Below, piece by piece: positions 8,312 to 15,982 of a stretch of DNA of 64,000 bases. This DNA is from Fimenecus sp045631225 (GTDB taxonomy: Bacteria; Bacillota; Clostridia; Oscillospirales; Acutalibacteraceae): NCBI GenBank assembly GCA_045631225.1, contig JAZQUG010000001.1, forward strand, positions 25,940-89,939, written 5' to 3'. Each line of letters starts with the position of its first letter. Within the stretch, counting starts at the first letter, position 1. Below the pieces are notes generated by a model. The model saw nothing but the letters and a program-made list of their open reading frames with translations. It was not told where the DNA came from and ran no database searches. A program made the position numbers and the translations under genes.

Positions 8312-9712
8312 ATGAAAATTTTTAACACTCTCACAAGAAGAAAAGAAGAACTTAAAACAATCACACCAAACGAATTAAAGGTTTACGCTTGCGGACCAAC
8401 AGTTTATAACTATATCCATATCGGTAATGCTCGTCCTCTTTGTGTATTTGATACATTCAGAAGATATATGGAATATCGTGGATATAAAGTTAATTTTGTC
8501 CAGAACTTTACTGATATTGACGACAAAATCATCCGTCGTGCAAATGAAGAGGGCACAGACTACAAAACAGTTTCTGAAAAGTATATTGAAGAATTCTGGA
8601 CAGATGCAAAGGGTATGAACGTTCGTGAAGCAACTGTTCATCCAAAAGCAACTGAAAATATTGATGAAATTATCAATATTGTAAGCACTCTTATCGAAAA
8701 AGGGTATGCTTATGCAGTAGATAATGGTGATGTTTATTTCAGCCCAAAACAGTTCGAGGAATATGGTAAGCTTTCACATCAGCCACTTGAGGACCTTGAA
8801 GCAGGTGCTCGTATCAATATCGGTGAAGTAAAGCGTGAACCAATGGACTTTGCTCTCTGGAAGAGTGCAAAACCAGGGGAGCCATACTGGGAATCACCTT
8901 GGGGACACGGAAGACCAGGTTGGCATATTGAATGTTCAGCAATGGTAAGAAGATATCTTGGTGAAACTATTGATATTCACTGTGGTGGTCAGGACCTTGT
9001 TTTCCCTCACCATGAAAACGAAATCGCACAGAGTGAATGTTGTAACGGTGTTCCTTTTGCAAACTACTGGATGCATAACGGATTTATCAGCGTTGATAAC
9101 GTTAAAATGTCAAAGTCATTGGGCAACTTCTTCACAGTTCGTGATGTTGCTAATGAATATGGTTATGAACCAATCCGTTATTTCCTTATTTCTTCTCATT
9201 ACAGAAGCCCAATCAACTATAGTGTTGATATTATCGAACAGTGTAAAGCTTCTCTTGTTCGTCTTTATAACTGTCGTGAAAGCCTTGATTTTGCACTTAA
9301 AAATGCACTTGATACAGTTCCTGCAGATGCAGAAGATATCAAGAAAGCTCTTGATGGTCGTCGTGAACAGTTTATCCGTGTTATGGATGACGACCTTAAT
9401 ACCGCTGACGCTATTACAGCAGTGTTTGAACTTGTTAAGGACATTAACACAAAGGTTATTAATGATGAACCATCAAAGGAACTTGTAGAATATGCAACAA
9501 ACCTCTTTGATGAGCTTACAGGTGTTCTTGGTCTTGTTTATAACAGAAAGACAGAAAGCCTTGATGATGAAATCGAAAAGCTTATTGAAGCTCGTACTCA
9601 GGCTCGTAAGGACAGAAACTGGGCTGAAGCTGACAGAATCCGTGACGAACTCAAAGCACAGGGTATCGTTCTTGAGGATACACCACAGGGTGTTAAGTGG
9701 CACAGAGAATAA
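8312..9712 (+). CDS. cysS: Cysteinyl-tRNA synthetase
   Basis: A 466-residue class I synthetase with RBS AAAGGTGAG. The HIGH motif is seen as HIGNAR (within CGPTVYNYIHIGNARP), where the first Cys is the zinc ligand. The other zinc ligands are ECSAM and the histidines of FPHHENE. KMSKS is intact (VKMSKSLGN). The C-terminal region has the helical EARTQARKDRNWAEADRIRDEL anticodon-binding segment. Placing cysE and cysS behind one Cys T-box couples precursor synthesis and tRNA charging to cysteine supply. Confidence 0.97.
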   Translation: MKIFNTLTRRKEELKTITPNELKVYACGPTVYNYIHIGNARPLCVFDTFRRYMEYRGYKVNFVQNFTDIDDKIIRRANEEGTDYKTVSEKYIEEFWTDAKGMNVREATVHPKATENIDEIINIVSTLIEKGYAYAVDNGDVYFSPKQFEEYGKLSHQPLEDLEAGARINIGEVKREPMDFALWKSAKPGEPYWESPWGHGRPGWHIECSAMVRRYLGETIDIHCGGQDLVFPHHENEIAQSECCNGVPFANYWMHNGFISVDNVKMSKSLGNFFTVRDVANEYGYEPIRYFLISSHYRSPINYSVDIIEQCKASLVRLYNCRESLDFALKNALDTVPADAEDIKKALDGRREQFIRVMDDDLNTADAITAVFELVKDINTKVINDEPSKELVEYATNLFDELTGVLGLVYNRKTESLDDEIEKLIEARTQARKDRNWAEADRIRDELKAQGIVLEDTPQGVKWHRE

Positions 9713-9730
9713 TCCTGAATTAATCACTGA

Positions 9731-10207
9731 TTAAATCTTGTCACAGAAAAAAGTAATGGAATAGTCGTTGCTTACAATTGTATATTTATATCTGCCGACG
9801 GTGATTACTGAGTTTCCGTCGGCAAATTTTATTTTATCAGAGAAAAATTCAGAGTCGCTAAATATTTTCAGCTGATTTTCATAATTATTACCGGTTAATA
9901 TACTGCACATCTGACAGTATAATTTCTTACTGTTTTCTATGTTGCTATCAGCGGTTATGAGGAGAGAAATTCCGTTTATATTATTGTCTTTATCCAGCAT
10001 AAGAGTAATCATATCGCTTTCTCTTGTTAGAAAAAGAATGTTTTCGTCATTTTTTTCACTTAACATAAATTCATTTGTGTTATAATCTGTTTCAAATGCT
10101 TTATTCATTCTCTCAACAAATTGCTGTACTCCGAATTTACTTTCCTTAGAACAAGAACAGAGTAATAAGGTTATAAAAACCATTAAAATTGCCAATAATT
10201 TCTTCAT
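9731..10207 (-). CDS. Small predicted lipoprotein of unknown function
   Basis: A 158-residue protein. The start at 10207 (MKKLLAILMVFITLLLCSCSKES) follows AAGGTGG on the minus strand; the longer frame to 10339 is a low-complexity extension. A lipoprotein signal is likely, with the lipobox L-C-S-C and Cys about residue 18 as the lipidated residue. The mature domain (about 140 residues) has GVQQFVERMNKAF, then alternating strands. I do not recognise the family. It converges with cysS and lies divergent to the adaptor gene at 10355. Confidence 0.72.
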   Translation of the reverse strand: MKKLLAILMVFITLLLCSCSKESKFGVQQFVERMNKAFETDYNTNEFMLSEKNDENILFLTRESDMITLMLDKDNNINGISLLITADSNIENSKKLYCQMCSILTGNNYENQLKIFSDSEFFSDKIKFADGNSVITVGRYKYTIVSNDYSITFFCDKI

Positions 10208-10354
10208 GCATATTCCACCTTGTAAATAGTTGTTGATAATATATATGAATGGAATAAGAAATTTACAATTTTTTAACAATTTTAATATTGGAAATTTCTT
10301 TATTATGTAGTAAAATATAGAATGAAAAATAATGTGCAAAGGATAGTGATTTCC

Positions 10355-11932
10355 TTGTTAAAAAATTTTAAAAAGAAAAGTCCGCAGGCAAAAGCAGGTA
10401 TTATAGCATTTATCGTTGTTATGGCATTGCTTATCTTTTATGTGCTTTATTCTAACTTAAAGCCTGAGCCACCTGCAGAATATGAGATTGCTGATGTTTC
10501 TTACGGAACTATGACAGATTATCTTGATGTAAGTGGTACTGTTGAATCAGGTGTTACTGAAGACTTACTTGCAATCGAAGGTGTGTTCGTTGAAGAGGTT
10601 TTTGTGAACGTTGGTGACACTGTCAAAAAAGGTGATAAGCTTGCAACATTCAATGTGTCAGGTGCGAGTAGCTACCTTGCAGAAGCTAAGAATGCTTATG
10701 ATAAGGCAATGAGTGAGTATAATGAAACAAAGAACTCTGCTTCATCAAATGCTAACAGAAAAACAGAAATAGCATCTGAAATTGAAAAACTCAGCGGAAA
10801 AATTGCTGCAAAGCAAAGTGAAATTGATACATTGAAAAAAGAACTTGAAGCAAATGGACCAACAGAAACCGCACCAATTCCTGATGAACAGATTAACCAG
10901 ATTGCAATGCAGATGCTTGCAAATGGCTCAAACCTGATGCAGATAAAAGCATTCAAGGAAGCAGCATCAACTGTAGAATTGCCTGTTGTTGATGAAGCGT
11001 CTTCAGCAATGCAGCAGGAACTTATGCAGAAAAATCTTGAACTTGCACAGCTCAACTCTGAACTTTCAGCACTTTATGCAGAGGATACTGCAACAATTGT
11101 TGCTGATGACTCAGTTTTAAAGGCGCTTAAATCTGTTGCTGACAGTAAAAAAGTTGAATATGACAGAATTAAAAAAGCTTATGATAAGATGTCATCAGGC
11201 TGGGTTGCAGACAATAATGGTATTGTAACTCAGGTTAATATTAAAGCTGGTGAAAAGTTTGTTCCTGTAAAAGAGGCAACATCTTCATCAGCTATTGATA
11301 TTTCTTCACTTTTAGGTGCAAGTGTTGATGAAGAAACCGTAGGTCTTATTTCGTCACTTATGGGCAATTCTTCTGCACCAATGGGAACAGGTATCAAGCT
11401 TGAAAGCTATGAAGATATGATTGTTTCCGTTACAGTTGGTAAGTCAGACCTTCTTAAAATCAAGGTTGGTATGGAAGCAATTATCACGAGTCTTGATTCT
11501 GAATATAAGGGTGAAGTTGTATATGTAAGTGCAACTGCATCTGAATCATCAGGTGGTCTTGATATAGGTTCAATCGCAGGTTCACTTATGGGAACAGGAG
11601 CAGGAGCAACAGGAGCTGAAGTTAAAATTAAGATTCATAATCCTGATGAAAAAATTGTAATTGGTTTCGATGTTGATATTAAGGTTGTTCTTGATACTAT
11701 TGAGGATGTTCTTAAAGTTCCTGTTGAATCAGTAATCTACAACAGTGGAATATATTCAGTTTTCGTTTATGATGAGGAAGAAGAAACAGTATCAAAACGT
11801 ACTATTACAAAGGGTTCCCTTGATGATACAAGTTATGAGGTTGTTGCTGGTCTTGTTGAAGGCGAAAAAGTAGTGAAGAGTCCTGACCCGAATATGGAAG
11901 ATGGTACTAAAATCGCAAAGAAAAATGCGTAA
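10355..11932 (+). CDS. HlyD/MacA-family membrane fusion (adaptor) protein
   Basis: A 525-residue protein from the TTG at 10355. The ATG at 10322 is in frame but sits only a few bases behind a TAAAAT -10 element and has no RBS, whereas AAAGGA lies 11 bases before the TTG. A single N-terminal membrane anchor (GIIAFIVVMALLIFYVLY) is followed by a first biotinyl-lipoyl half (VFVEEVFVNVGDTVKKGDKLATF), a long coiled coil (about residues 110-270) and the second lipoyl half (VADNNGIVTQVNIKAGEKFVP). Beta-barrel and membrane-proximal domains follow. Two Gly/Ser/Met-rich inserts (LISSLMGNSSAPMGTG and SIAGSLMGTGAGATG) are unusual. It pairs with the MacB-like permease 31 bases downstream. Confidence 0.88.
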   Translation: MLKNFKKKSPQAKAGIIAFIVVMALLIFYVLYSNLKPEPPAEYEIADVSYGTMTDYLDVSGTVESGVTEDLLAIEGVFVEEVFVNVGDTVKKGDKLATFNVSGASSYLAEAKNAYDKAMSEYNETKNSASSNANRKTEIASEIEKLSGKIAAKQSEIDTLKKELEANGPTETAPIPDEQINQIAMQMLANGSNLMQIKAFKEAASTVELPVVDEASSAMQQELMQKNLELAQLNSELSALYAEDTATIVADDSVLKALKSVADSKKVEYDRIKKAYDKMSSGWVADNNGIVTQVNIKAGEKFVPVKEATSSSAIDISSLLGASVDEETVGLISSLMGNSSAPMGTGIKLESYEDMIVSVTVGKSDLLKIKVGMEAIITSLDSEYKGEVVYVSATASESSGGLDIGSIAGSLMGTGAGATGAEVKIKIHNPDEKIVIGFDVDIKVVLDTIEDVLKVPVESVIYNSGIYSVFVYDEEEETVSKRTITKGSLDDTSYEVVAGLVEGEKVVKSPDPNMEDGTKIAKKNA

Positions 11933-11963
11933 TTTCAATGTTTTTTAAATTGAGGTGTGAACT

Positions 11964-13211
11964 TTGAATATCCGAGAAAATATACGCATTGCCGTTTTCA
12001 GTATCAGAACTAACCTGATGCGTTCTCTTCTTACAATGCTTGGTATTATCATCGGTGTTTCCTCTGTTATTGCAATTGTTACTGTCGGTAATGGTGGTCG
12101 TGACTATATTGTCGGTATGATTCGTGACATGGGTAATAGTGCGATTTCACTGACTGTCAATGCTACTTATGCTGATGAAGAGGACTATTTCACTGATGAG
12201 GATATTGCTGCAATCAAAAAGCTTGATGGTGTGCAGTATGCGTCAATGCAGTCAATTGCTATGTGTCAGATGACATCAAATGATAAAACGGGTATCCTTA
12301 TGGGTATCGGTTGTAATACTGATATGGCTATGCTTATGCGAACACCATTGTTATATGGCAGATTTTTTACCGAAGAAGAATATATGGAAGGTAAAAATGT
12401 AGGCGTTATTGATGTGGGTAGTGCATTGCAATTATATGGCAAAAAAGATGTGGTAGGCGAGTATGTTTATTGTACATCCAATGACCTTACCATTTCAGTT
12501 AAAATTGTCGGTGTTGTTGATATTATGGCAAGCATGAATATGGATACTGAAGAAATGATGAGCAGTATGGGCGCCATGATGGGAAATATGCAGATGACAA
12601 GCTGTATGCTTCTTATGCCTGCATCTGTTACTGCAACCATAAATGGTGTAAGTAATAACCGATATGATATGCTTCAGATTACGGCTTATGATGAAGCGAT
12701 GCTTGATGGAATCGGTACTGCTGCAATAAACTATGTCCGTTCACTTCATGACAACTATGAGAAGGATTGTTATGCAGTTACAAATATGGCAACATATATT
12801 GACCTTCTTGATACGGTTATCAATGTGTTTACAATATTCATTGCTGCTGTTAGTGCAATATCACTTGTTGTTGGTGGTATCGGTGTTATGAATATTATGC
12901 TGGTTTCGATTACAGAGCGTACTCGAGAAATCGGTATCAGAAAGGCACTTGGTGCAAAAACAGGTACAATTATGTTCCAGTTCCTGACAGAATCAATTAT
13001 CCTTTGTCTTATAGGTGGTATAATTGGTCTGTTGCTTGGTGTTGCTGCAGCCGCCTTTGTGTCGTATATTATGAAAGTGCCACTGTTTGTTGAACCATCA
13101 ACCATTCTTTTGGCAGTTGGTTTCTCATCAGCAATTGGTATTATCTTTGGTGTCTATCCTGCTAAACGAGCAGCAAATCTCCCACCAATTGAAGCACTTC
13201 GTAGAGATTAA
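11964..13211 (+). CDS. MacB/FtsX-family ABC transporter permease
   Basis: A 415-residue protein starting with TTG behind GAGGTG. The layout is typical: an N-terminal helix (SLLTMLGIIIGVSSVIAIVTVG), an extracytoplasmic MacB_PCD domain of about 240 residues, then three helices in the FtsX domain. ERTREIGIRKALGAKTGTIM and YPAKRAANLPPIEALRRD are characteristic. Between about residues 190 and 215 the extracellular domain has a dense methionine cluster (11 Met in roughly 33 residues). No ATP-binding subunit gene follows or separates the two, although such a gene is usual. The partner ATPase must be encoded elsewhere. Confidence 0.9.
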   Translation: MNIRENIRIAVFSIRTNLMRSLLTMLGIIIGVSSVIAIVTVGNGGRDYIVGMIRDMGNSAISLTVNATYADEEDYFTDEDIAAIKKLDGVQYASMQSIAMCQMTSNDKTGILMGIGCNTDMAMLMRTPLLYGRFFTEEEYMEGKNVGVIDVGSALQLYGKKDVVGEYVYCTSNDLTISVKIVGVVDIMASMNMDTEEMMSSMGAMMGNMQMTSCMLLMPASVTATINGVSNNRYDMLQITAYDEAMLDGIGTAAINYVRSLHDNYEKDCYAVTNMATYIDLLDTVINVFTIFIAAVSAISLVVGGIGVMNIMLVSITERTREIGIRKALGAKTGTIMFQFLTESIILCLIGGIIGLLLGVAAAAFVSYIMKVPLFVEPSTILLAVGFSSAIGIIFGVYPAKRAANLPPIEALRRD

Positions 13212-13223
13212 TATGTATTTTGA

Positions 13224-13308
13224 ATCCCTGGAAGAATACTTCTGGGGATTTTGAATTTTATCCTTCATTTTTTGATGATGTATATGCATTTGTATATACA
13301 TCTTTTTT
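13224..13308 (+). terminator. Two successive terminator-like hairpins
   Basis: First, AATCCCTGGAAG pairs imperfectly with CTTCTGGGGATT (about 13224-13256). Second, GATGTATAT pairs with ATATACATC (13277-13302), followed by six Ts. Both end the MacB-like operon. Confidence 0.7.
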
Positions 13309-13309
13309 A

Positions 13310-13652
13310 TATTAAAAAATCAAGTGTAAAGCGTTTGCCTTTACAAAAACTAATAAAAAATAGTCTGCAAAGCCTTGAAAATGCGACTTTTAAACATTTT
13401 CAACAAAGTTTTCAACAATTTCAATGTTCAAATCCATGTTAAAAATAAACTCAGAAATAATTTGAATAGTCAAAAAGTAACTGAATATTTTTAATTTTTA
13501 TGCATAAAAAATGCAGGAAAAAATTTCTGTTTCGTCATTTTTATATTTTTAATTGCAAAATTTAAGATTTTAAGTCGATATTTTTTGTCGAAAAGTTTTC
13601 AAAAGTAATTTTTAAAAAAACTATTGCCATAAATTACCAAATATGGTAAAAT
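13310..13652 (+). promoter_or_regulatory. AT-rich spo0A upstream region with 0A box and promoter
   Basis: No gene is seen in 13310-13710; the sequence is very AT-rich. A perfect 0A box TTGTCGAA lies at 13585-13592. A promoter follows: TTGCCA at 13624-13629 and TAAAAT at 13647-13652, spacing 17. The 0A box ends 31 bp upstream of the -35 element, a position that fits autoregulation of spo0A by its own product. Confidence 0.55.
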
Positions 13653-13710
13653 ATGGCAGAAATAAGAAATCAGAAAAATGATTTTCAATAAAAATGGAGG
13701 TTTTCAAGAA

Positions 13711-14472
13711 ATGGGAAACAGTATTAAAGTGTTATTAACAGGTGACGGAACAGAATTTGGAAGAAATTGTTCAAGTGTTCTGCGTTCATCAGGATGTGAT
13801 GTGACTTTGATTGCAAAGGACGGAACAGTTGCGCTGTCAGAAATAATGTCAGGATTTTACGATGTGGCTATAATTGATGCTTTTATGACGAATCTTGATG
13901 CATTGGGTGTTGTAAATGGTGTTGCCAAGAAAAAGAGTAAACCATTTATTATGATAATGTCAGGTTCTGACAATCAACGATTTGAACAGGAAATTCTCTC
14001 TGCAGGTGCTGATTATTATTTTCTTAAACCATTTGATGTGAATATTCTTGCACAGCGAGTAACACAATTGACAAATTGGTCAAAAAGCAAACCCGATACA
14101 GGGAATATAAAAGAATCAAATGATTTGATTGTAACAGTAAGTGAAATAATGCATCAGCTTGGTGTTCCGGCTCATATTAAAGGATATCTATACCTCAGAG
14201 AAGCAATAATACTTTCAATAAATGATAGTGAGATGATGAGCTCAGTTACTAAAGTGTTGTATCCTACAGTTGCTAAAAGATACGCTACAACATCCTCAAG
14301 AGTTGAAAGAGCAATCCGTCATGCAATTGAAGTGGCATGGGATAGGGGAGACGTTGATGTTCTCAGTTCATATTTTGGATATACAATTCATAATGAAAGA
14401 GGTAAACCGACAAACTCAGAATTTATCGCAATGATAAGTGATAAGCTTCGACTTGGCATGAAAATTTCATAA
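13711..14472 (+). CDS. spo0A: Sporulation master regulator Spo0A
   Basis: A 253-residue response regulator; the ATG at 13711 lies 11 bases after ATGGAGG, whereas the ATG at 13678 precedes that RBS. The C-terminal DNA-binding domain is nearly identical in key stretches to Spo0A: GVPAHIKGYLYLREAI, ITKVLYP-like VTKVLYPTVAKR, SRVERAIRHAIEVAW and KPTNSEFIAM. The receiver keeps the phospho-acceptor Asp (VAIIDAF) and LKPFD. The usual acidic pair near the N-terminus (ADDN in B. subtilis) reads TGDG, so one acid is missing, and the MP after the phospho-site is MT. The gene implies a spore-forming lineage. Confidence 0.95.
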   Translation: MGNSIKVLLTGDGTEFGRNCSSVLRSSGCDVTLIAKDGTVALSEIMSGFYDVAIIDAFMTNLDALGVVNGVAKKKSKPFIMIMSGSDNQRFEQEILSAGADYYFLKPFDVNILAQRVTQLTNWSKSKPDTGNIKESNDLIVTVSEIMHQLGVPAHIKGYLYLREAIILSINDSEMMSSVTKVLYPTVAKRYATTSSRVERAIRHAIEVAWDRGDVDVLSSYFGYTIHNERGKPTNSEFIAMISDKLRLGMKIS

Positions 14473-14483
14473 TCTGCATTACC

Positions 14484-14512
14484 TTGACATAAAAGTGCTG
14501 TAGTGGTATCAT
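14484..14512 (+). promoter_or_regulatory. Sigma-A promoter of mntP
   Basis: TTGACA at 14484-14489 and TATCAT at 14507-14512 with 17-base spacing, directly behind the spo0A stop. Confidence 0.65.
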
Positions 14513-14533
14513 TTTAATGTCTTAGTAGTATAA

Positions 14534-14561
14534 GGCTCATGTTTTGTCATGAGTCTTTTTT
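14534..14561 (+). terminator. Terminator hairpin in the mntP leader
   Basis: GGCTCATG (14534-14541) pairs with CATGAGTC (14548-14555), followed by six Ts. It lies downstream of the promoter at 14484 and 14 bases before the mntP ATG, so it either ends spo0A or attenuates mntP. Confidence 0.7.
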
Positions 14562-14574
14562 ATAGGAGTAATTT

Positions 14575-15147
14575 ATGTCAGAATTAGTAATTATAGCAGT
14601 AGGTCTTGCCATGGATGCTTTTGCAGTGGCTATTTGTAAAGGTTTGAATATGAGAAAGCTTGATTATAAGCAAACTGCACTCATAGCATTGTTCTTTGGT
14701 GGGTTTCAGGCAGGTATGCCTCTTATAGGTTGGTTTATAGGTTCAAAATTTGCTGATTACATAACAAGCATTGACCATTGGGTTACATTCATTCTTCTTG
14801 GAATTATCGGTGGTAAAATGATTTATGAGTCGTTCCACGGTGATGATGAGTGTGAATGCTGTGATAGTAAACTCGATATAAAAGAACTTACTGCATTGGC
14901 TATCGCAACAAGTATTGATGCACTTGCAGTTGGTGTTGCCTTTGCATTGACTTATGAACAAAAAGAAGTATTTATTGCAGTTGCTCTTATTGGTGTGATT
15001 ACTGCCGTACTTTCTGCTATTGGTGTATTTATAGGTCATAAATTCGGTGCAAAATACAAAAATAAAGCAGAACTTGCAGGCGGTCTTGTTCTTGTGCTTA
15101 TGGGCGTTAAATTTCTTCTGGAAGGTCTAGGAGTAATAGGTGGTTAA
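14575..15147 (+). CDS. mntP: Manganese efflux pump MntP
   Basis: A 190-residue, six-helix protein (DUF204/MntP family). Two similar halves each carry the conserved Asp motif: AVGLAMDAFAVAICKGL in helix 1 and IATSIDALAVGVAFAL in helix 4. A short cysteine/acidic loop (DDECECCDSK) between halves may touch metal. MntP exports Mn2+ from the cytoplasm. No yybP-ykoY riboswitch fits into the short leader. The following HAD gene starts one base past its stop, so the two are co-transcribed. Confidence 0.94.
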   Translation: MSELVIIAVGLAMDAFAVAICKGLNMRKLDYKQTALIALFFGGFQAGMPLIGWFIGSKFADYITSIDHWVTFILLGIIGGKMIYESFHGDDECECCDSKLDIKELTALAIATSIDALAVGVAFALTYEQKEVFIAVALIGVITAVLSAIGVFIGHKFGAKYKNKAELAGGLVLVLMGVKFLLEGLGVIGG

Positions 15148-15148
15148 T

Positions 15149-15838
15149 ATGATTAAAACATTACTTTGGGATGTTGATGGTACTTTATTGGACTTCGGTA
15201 AAGCAGAGGAATATGGCATCAGAAAATGCTTTGAGATTTTCTCTTTAGGTGAATGTACGGATGAGATGTTATCACGCTATTCAGTAATTAACAGAAAATA
15301 TTGGGAGATGCTTGAGCGTGGAGAACTTACGAAACCACAGGTGCTTCGTGGCAGGTTTGAAGAGTTCTTTGAAACAGAAGGCATAAAGTTCGATAAAATT
15401 GACGACTTCAACCTTGAATATCAATACCGACTTGGTGATAAAGTTTTTTTCTGTGACAACGCTCTTGAAACTGTGCAATTTCTTAAAGGTAAAATTAAGC
15501 AATATGCAGTTACAAACGGCACATTTGTAGCTCAGGACAGAAAACTTAAACAGTCGGGACTCGACAAGATTTTTGACGGAGTATTTATTTCAGATAAAAT
15601 CGGTTTTGAAAAACCATCAATTGAGTTTTTTGATGCAGTTCAGGATGAAATCGGCAATTTCAATCATGATGAAGTAATGATTATCGGTGATTCACTTACA
15701 AGTGATATCAAGGGCGGTAACAATGCGGATATTCTTTGTTGTTGGTACAATTCTCATGGTGCGGAAAATAAAGATAATCTGAGAATTGACTATGAAATCA
15801 AAGATATTGCTCAGGTGCTCGAGATAATTAAAAAATAA
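15149..15838 (+). CDS. HAD-family phosphatase, YjjG-like (pyrimidine 5'-nucleotidase type)
   Basis: A 229-residue protein; ATG 15149 follows ATAGGTGG. Motif I is WDVDGTLLDF at the start, motif II is AVTNGTF near residue 120, motif III Lys is GFEKPS, and motif IV is IIGDSLTSDIKGG. The helical C1 cap and the order match the YjjG/YfnB branch, which removes phosphate from non-canonical pyrimidine nucleotides. The exact substrate is inferred from family only. Confidence 0.85.
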   Translation: MIKTLLWDVDGTLLDFGKAEEYGIRKCFEIFSLGECTDEMLSRYSVINRKYWEMLERGELTKPQVLRGRFEEFFETEGIKFDKIDDFNLEYQYRLGDKVFFCDNALETVQFLKGKIKQYAVTNGTFVAQDRKLKQSGLDKIFDGVFISDKIGFEKPSIEFFDAVQDEIGNFNHDEVMIIGDSLTSDIKGGNNADILCCWYNSHGAENKDNLRIDYEIKDIAQVLEIIKK

Positions 15839-15844
15839 ATGAAT

Positions 15845-15881
15845 TAAGGGATTATTGCATAAGCAGTAATCCCTTTTTTTG
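15845..15881 (+). terminator. Rho-independent terminator
   Basis: AAGGGATTA..GC pairs with GC..TAATCCCTT and is followed by seven Ts; it ends the mntP operon. Confidence 0.88.
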
Positions 15882-15920
15882 TTTATAATGTACAAAGAAA
15901 AAATAAATGATAAAACGACA

Positions 15921-15949
15921 TTGTTATTAGAAGGTATTCGTGGTATAAT
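15921..15949 (+). promoter_or_regulatory. Sigma-A promoter of the transporter-LRR operon
   Basis: TTGTTA at 15921-15926 and TATAAT at 15944-15949, spacing 17, lie about 35 bp before the ATG at 15983. Confidence 0.65.
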
Positions 15950-15982
15950 TAGTCAATTATATTAAGAAAGGGAGAGTGAAAA

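Noticed and set aside
13251..13442. 63-residue plus-strand frame behind the MacB-like gene
   Set aside because: It runs through a terminator hairpin, has no RBS and a low-complexity sequence.
14473..14574. yybP-ykoY manganese riboswitch upstream of mntP
   Set aside because: The space after the promoter is about 60 nt and lacks the conserved loops; only a simple hairpin is present.
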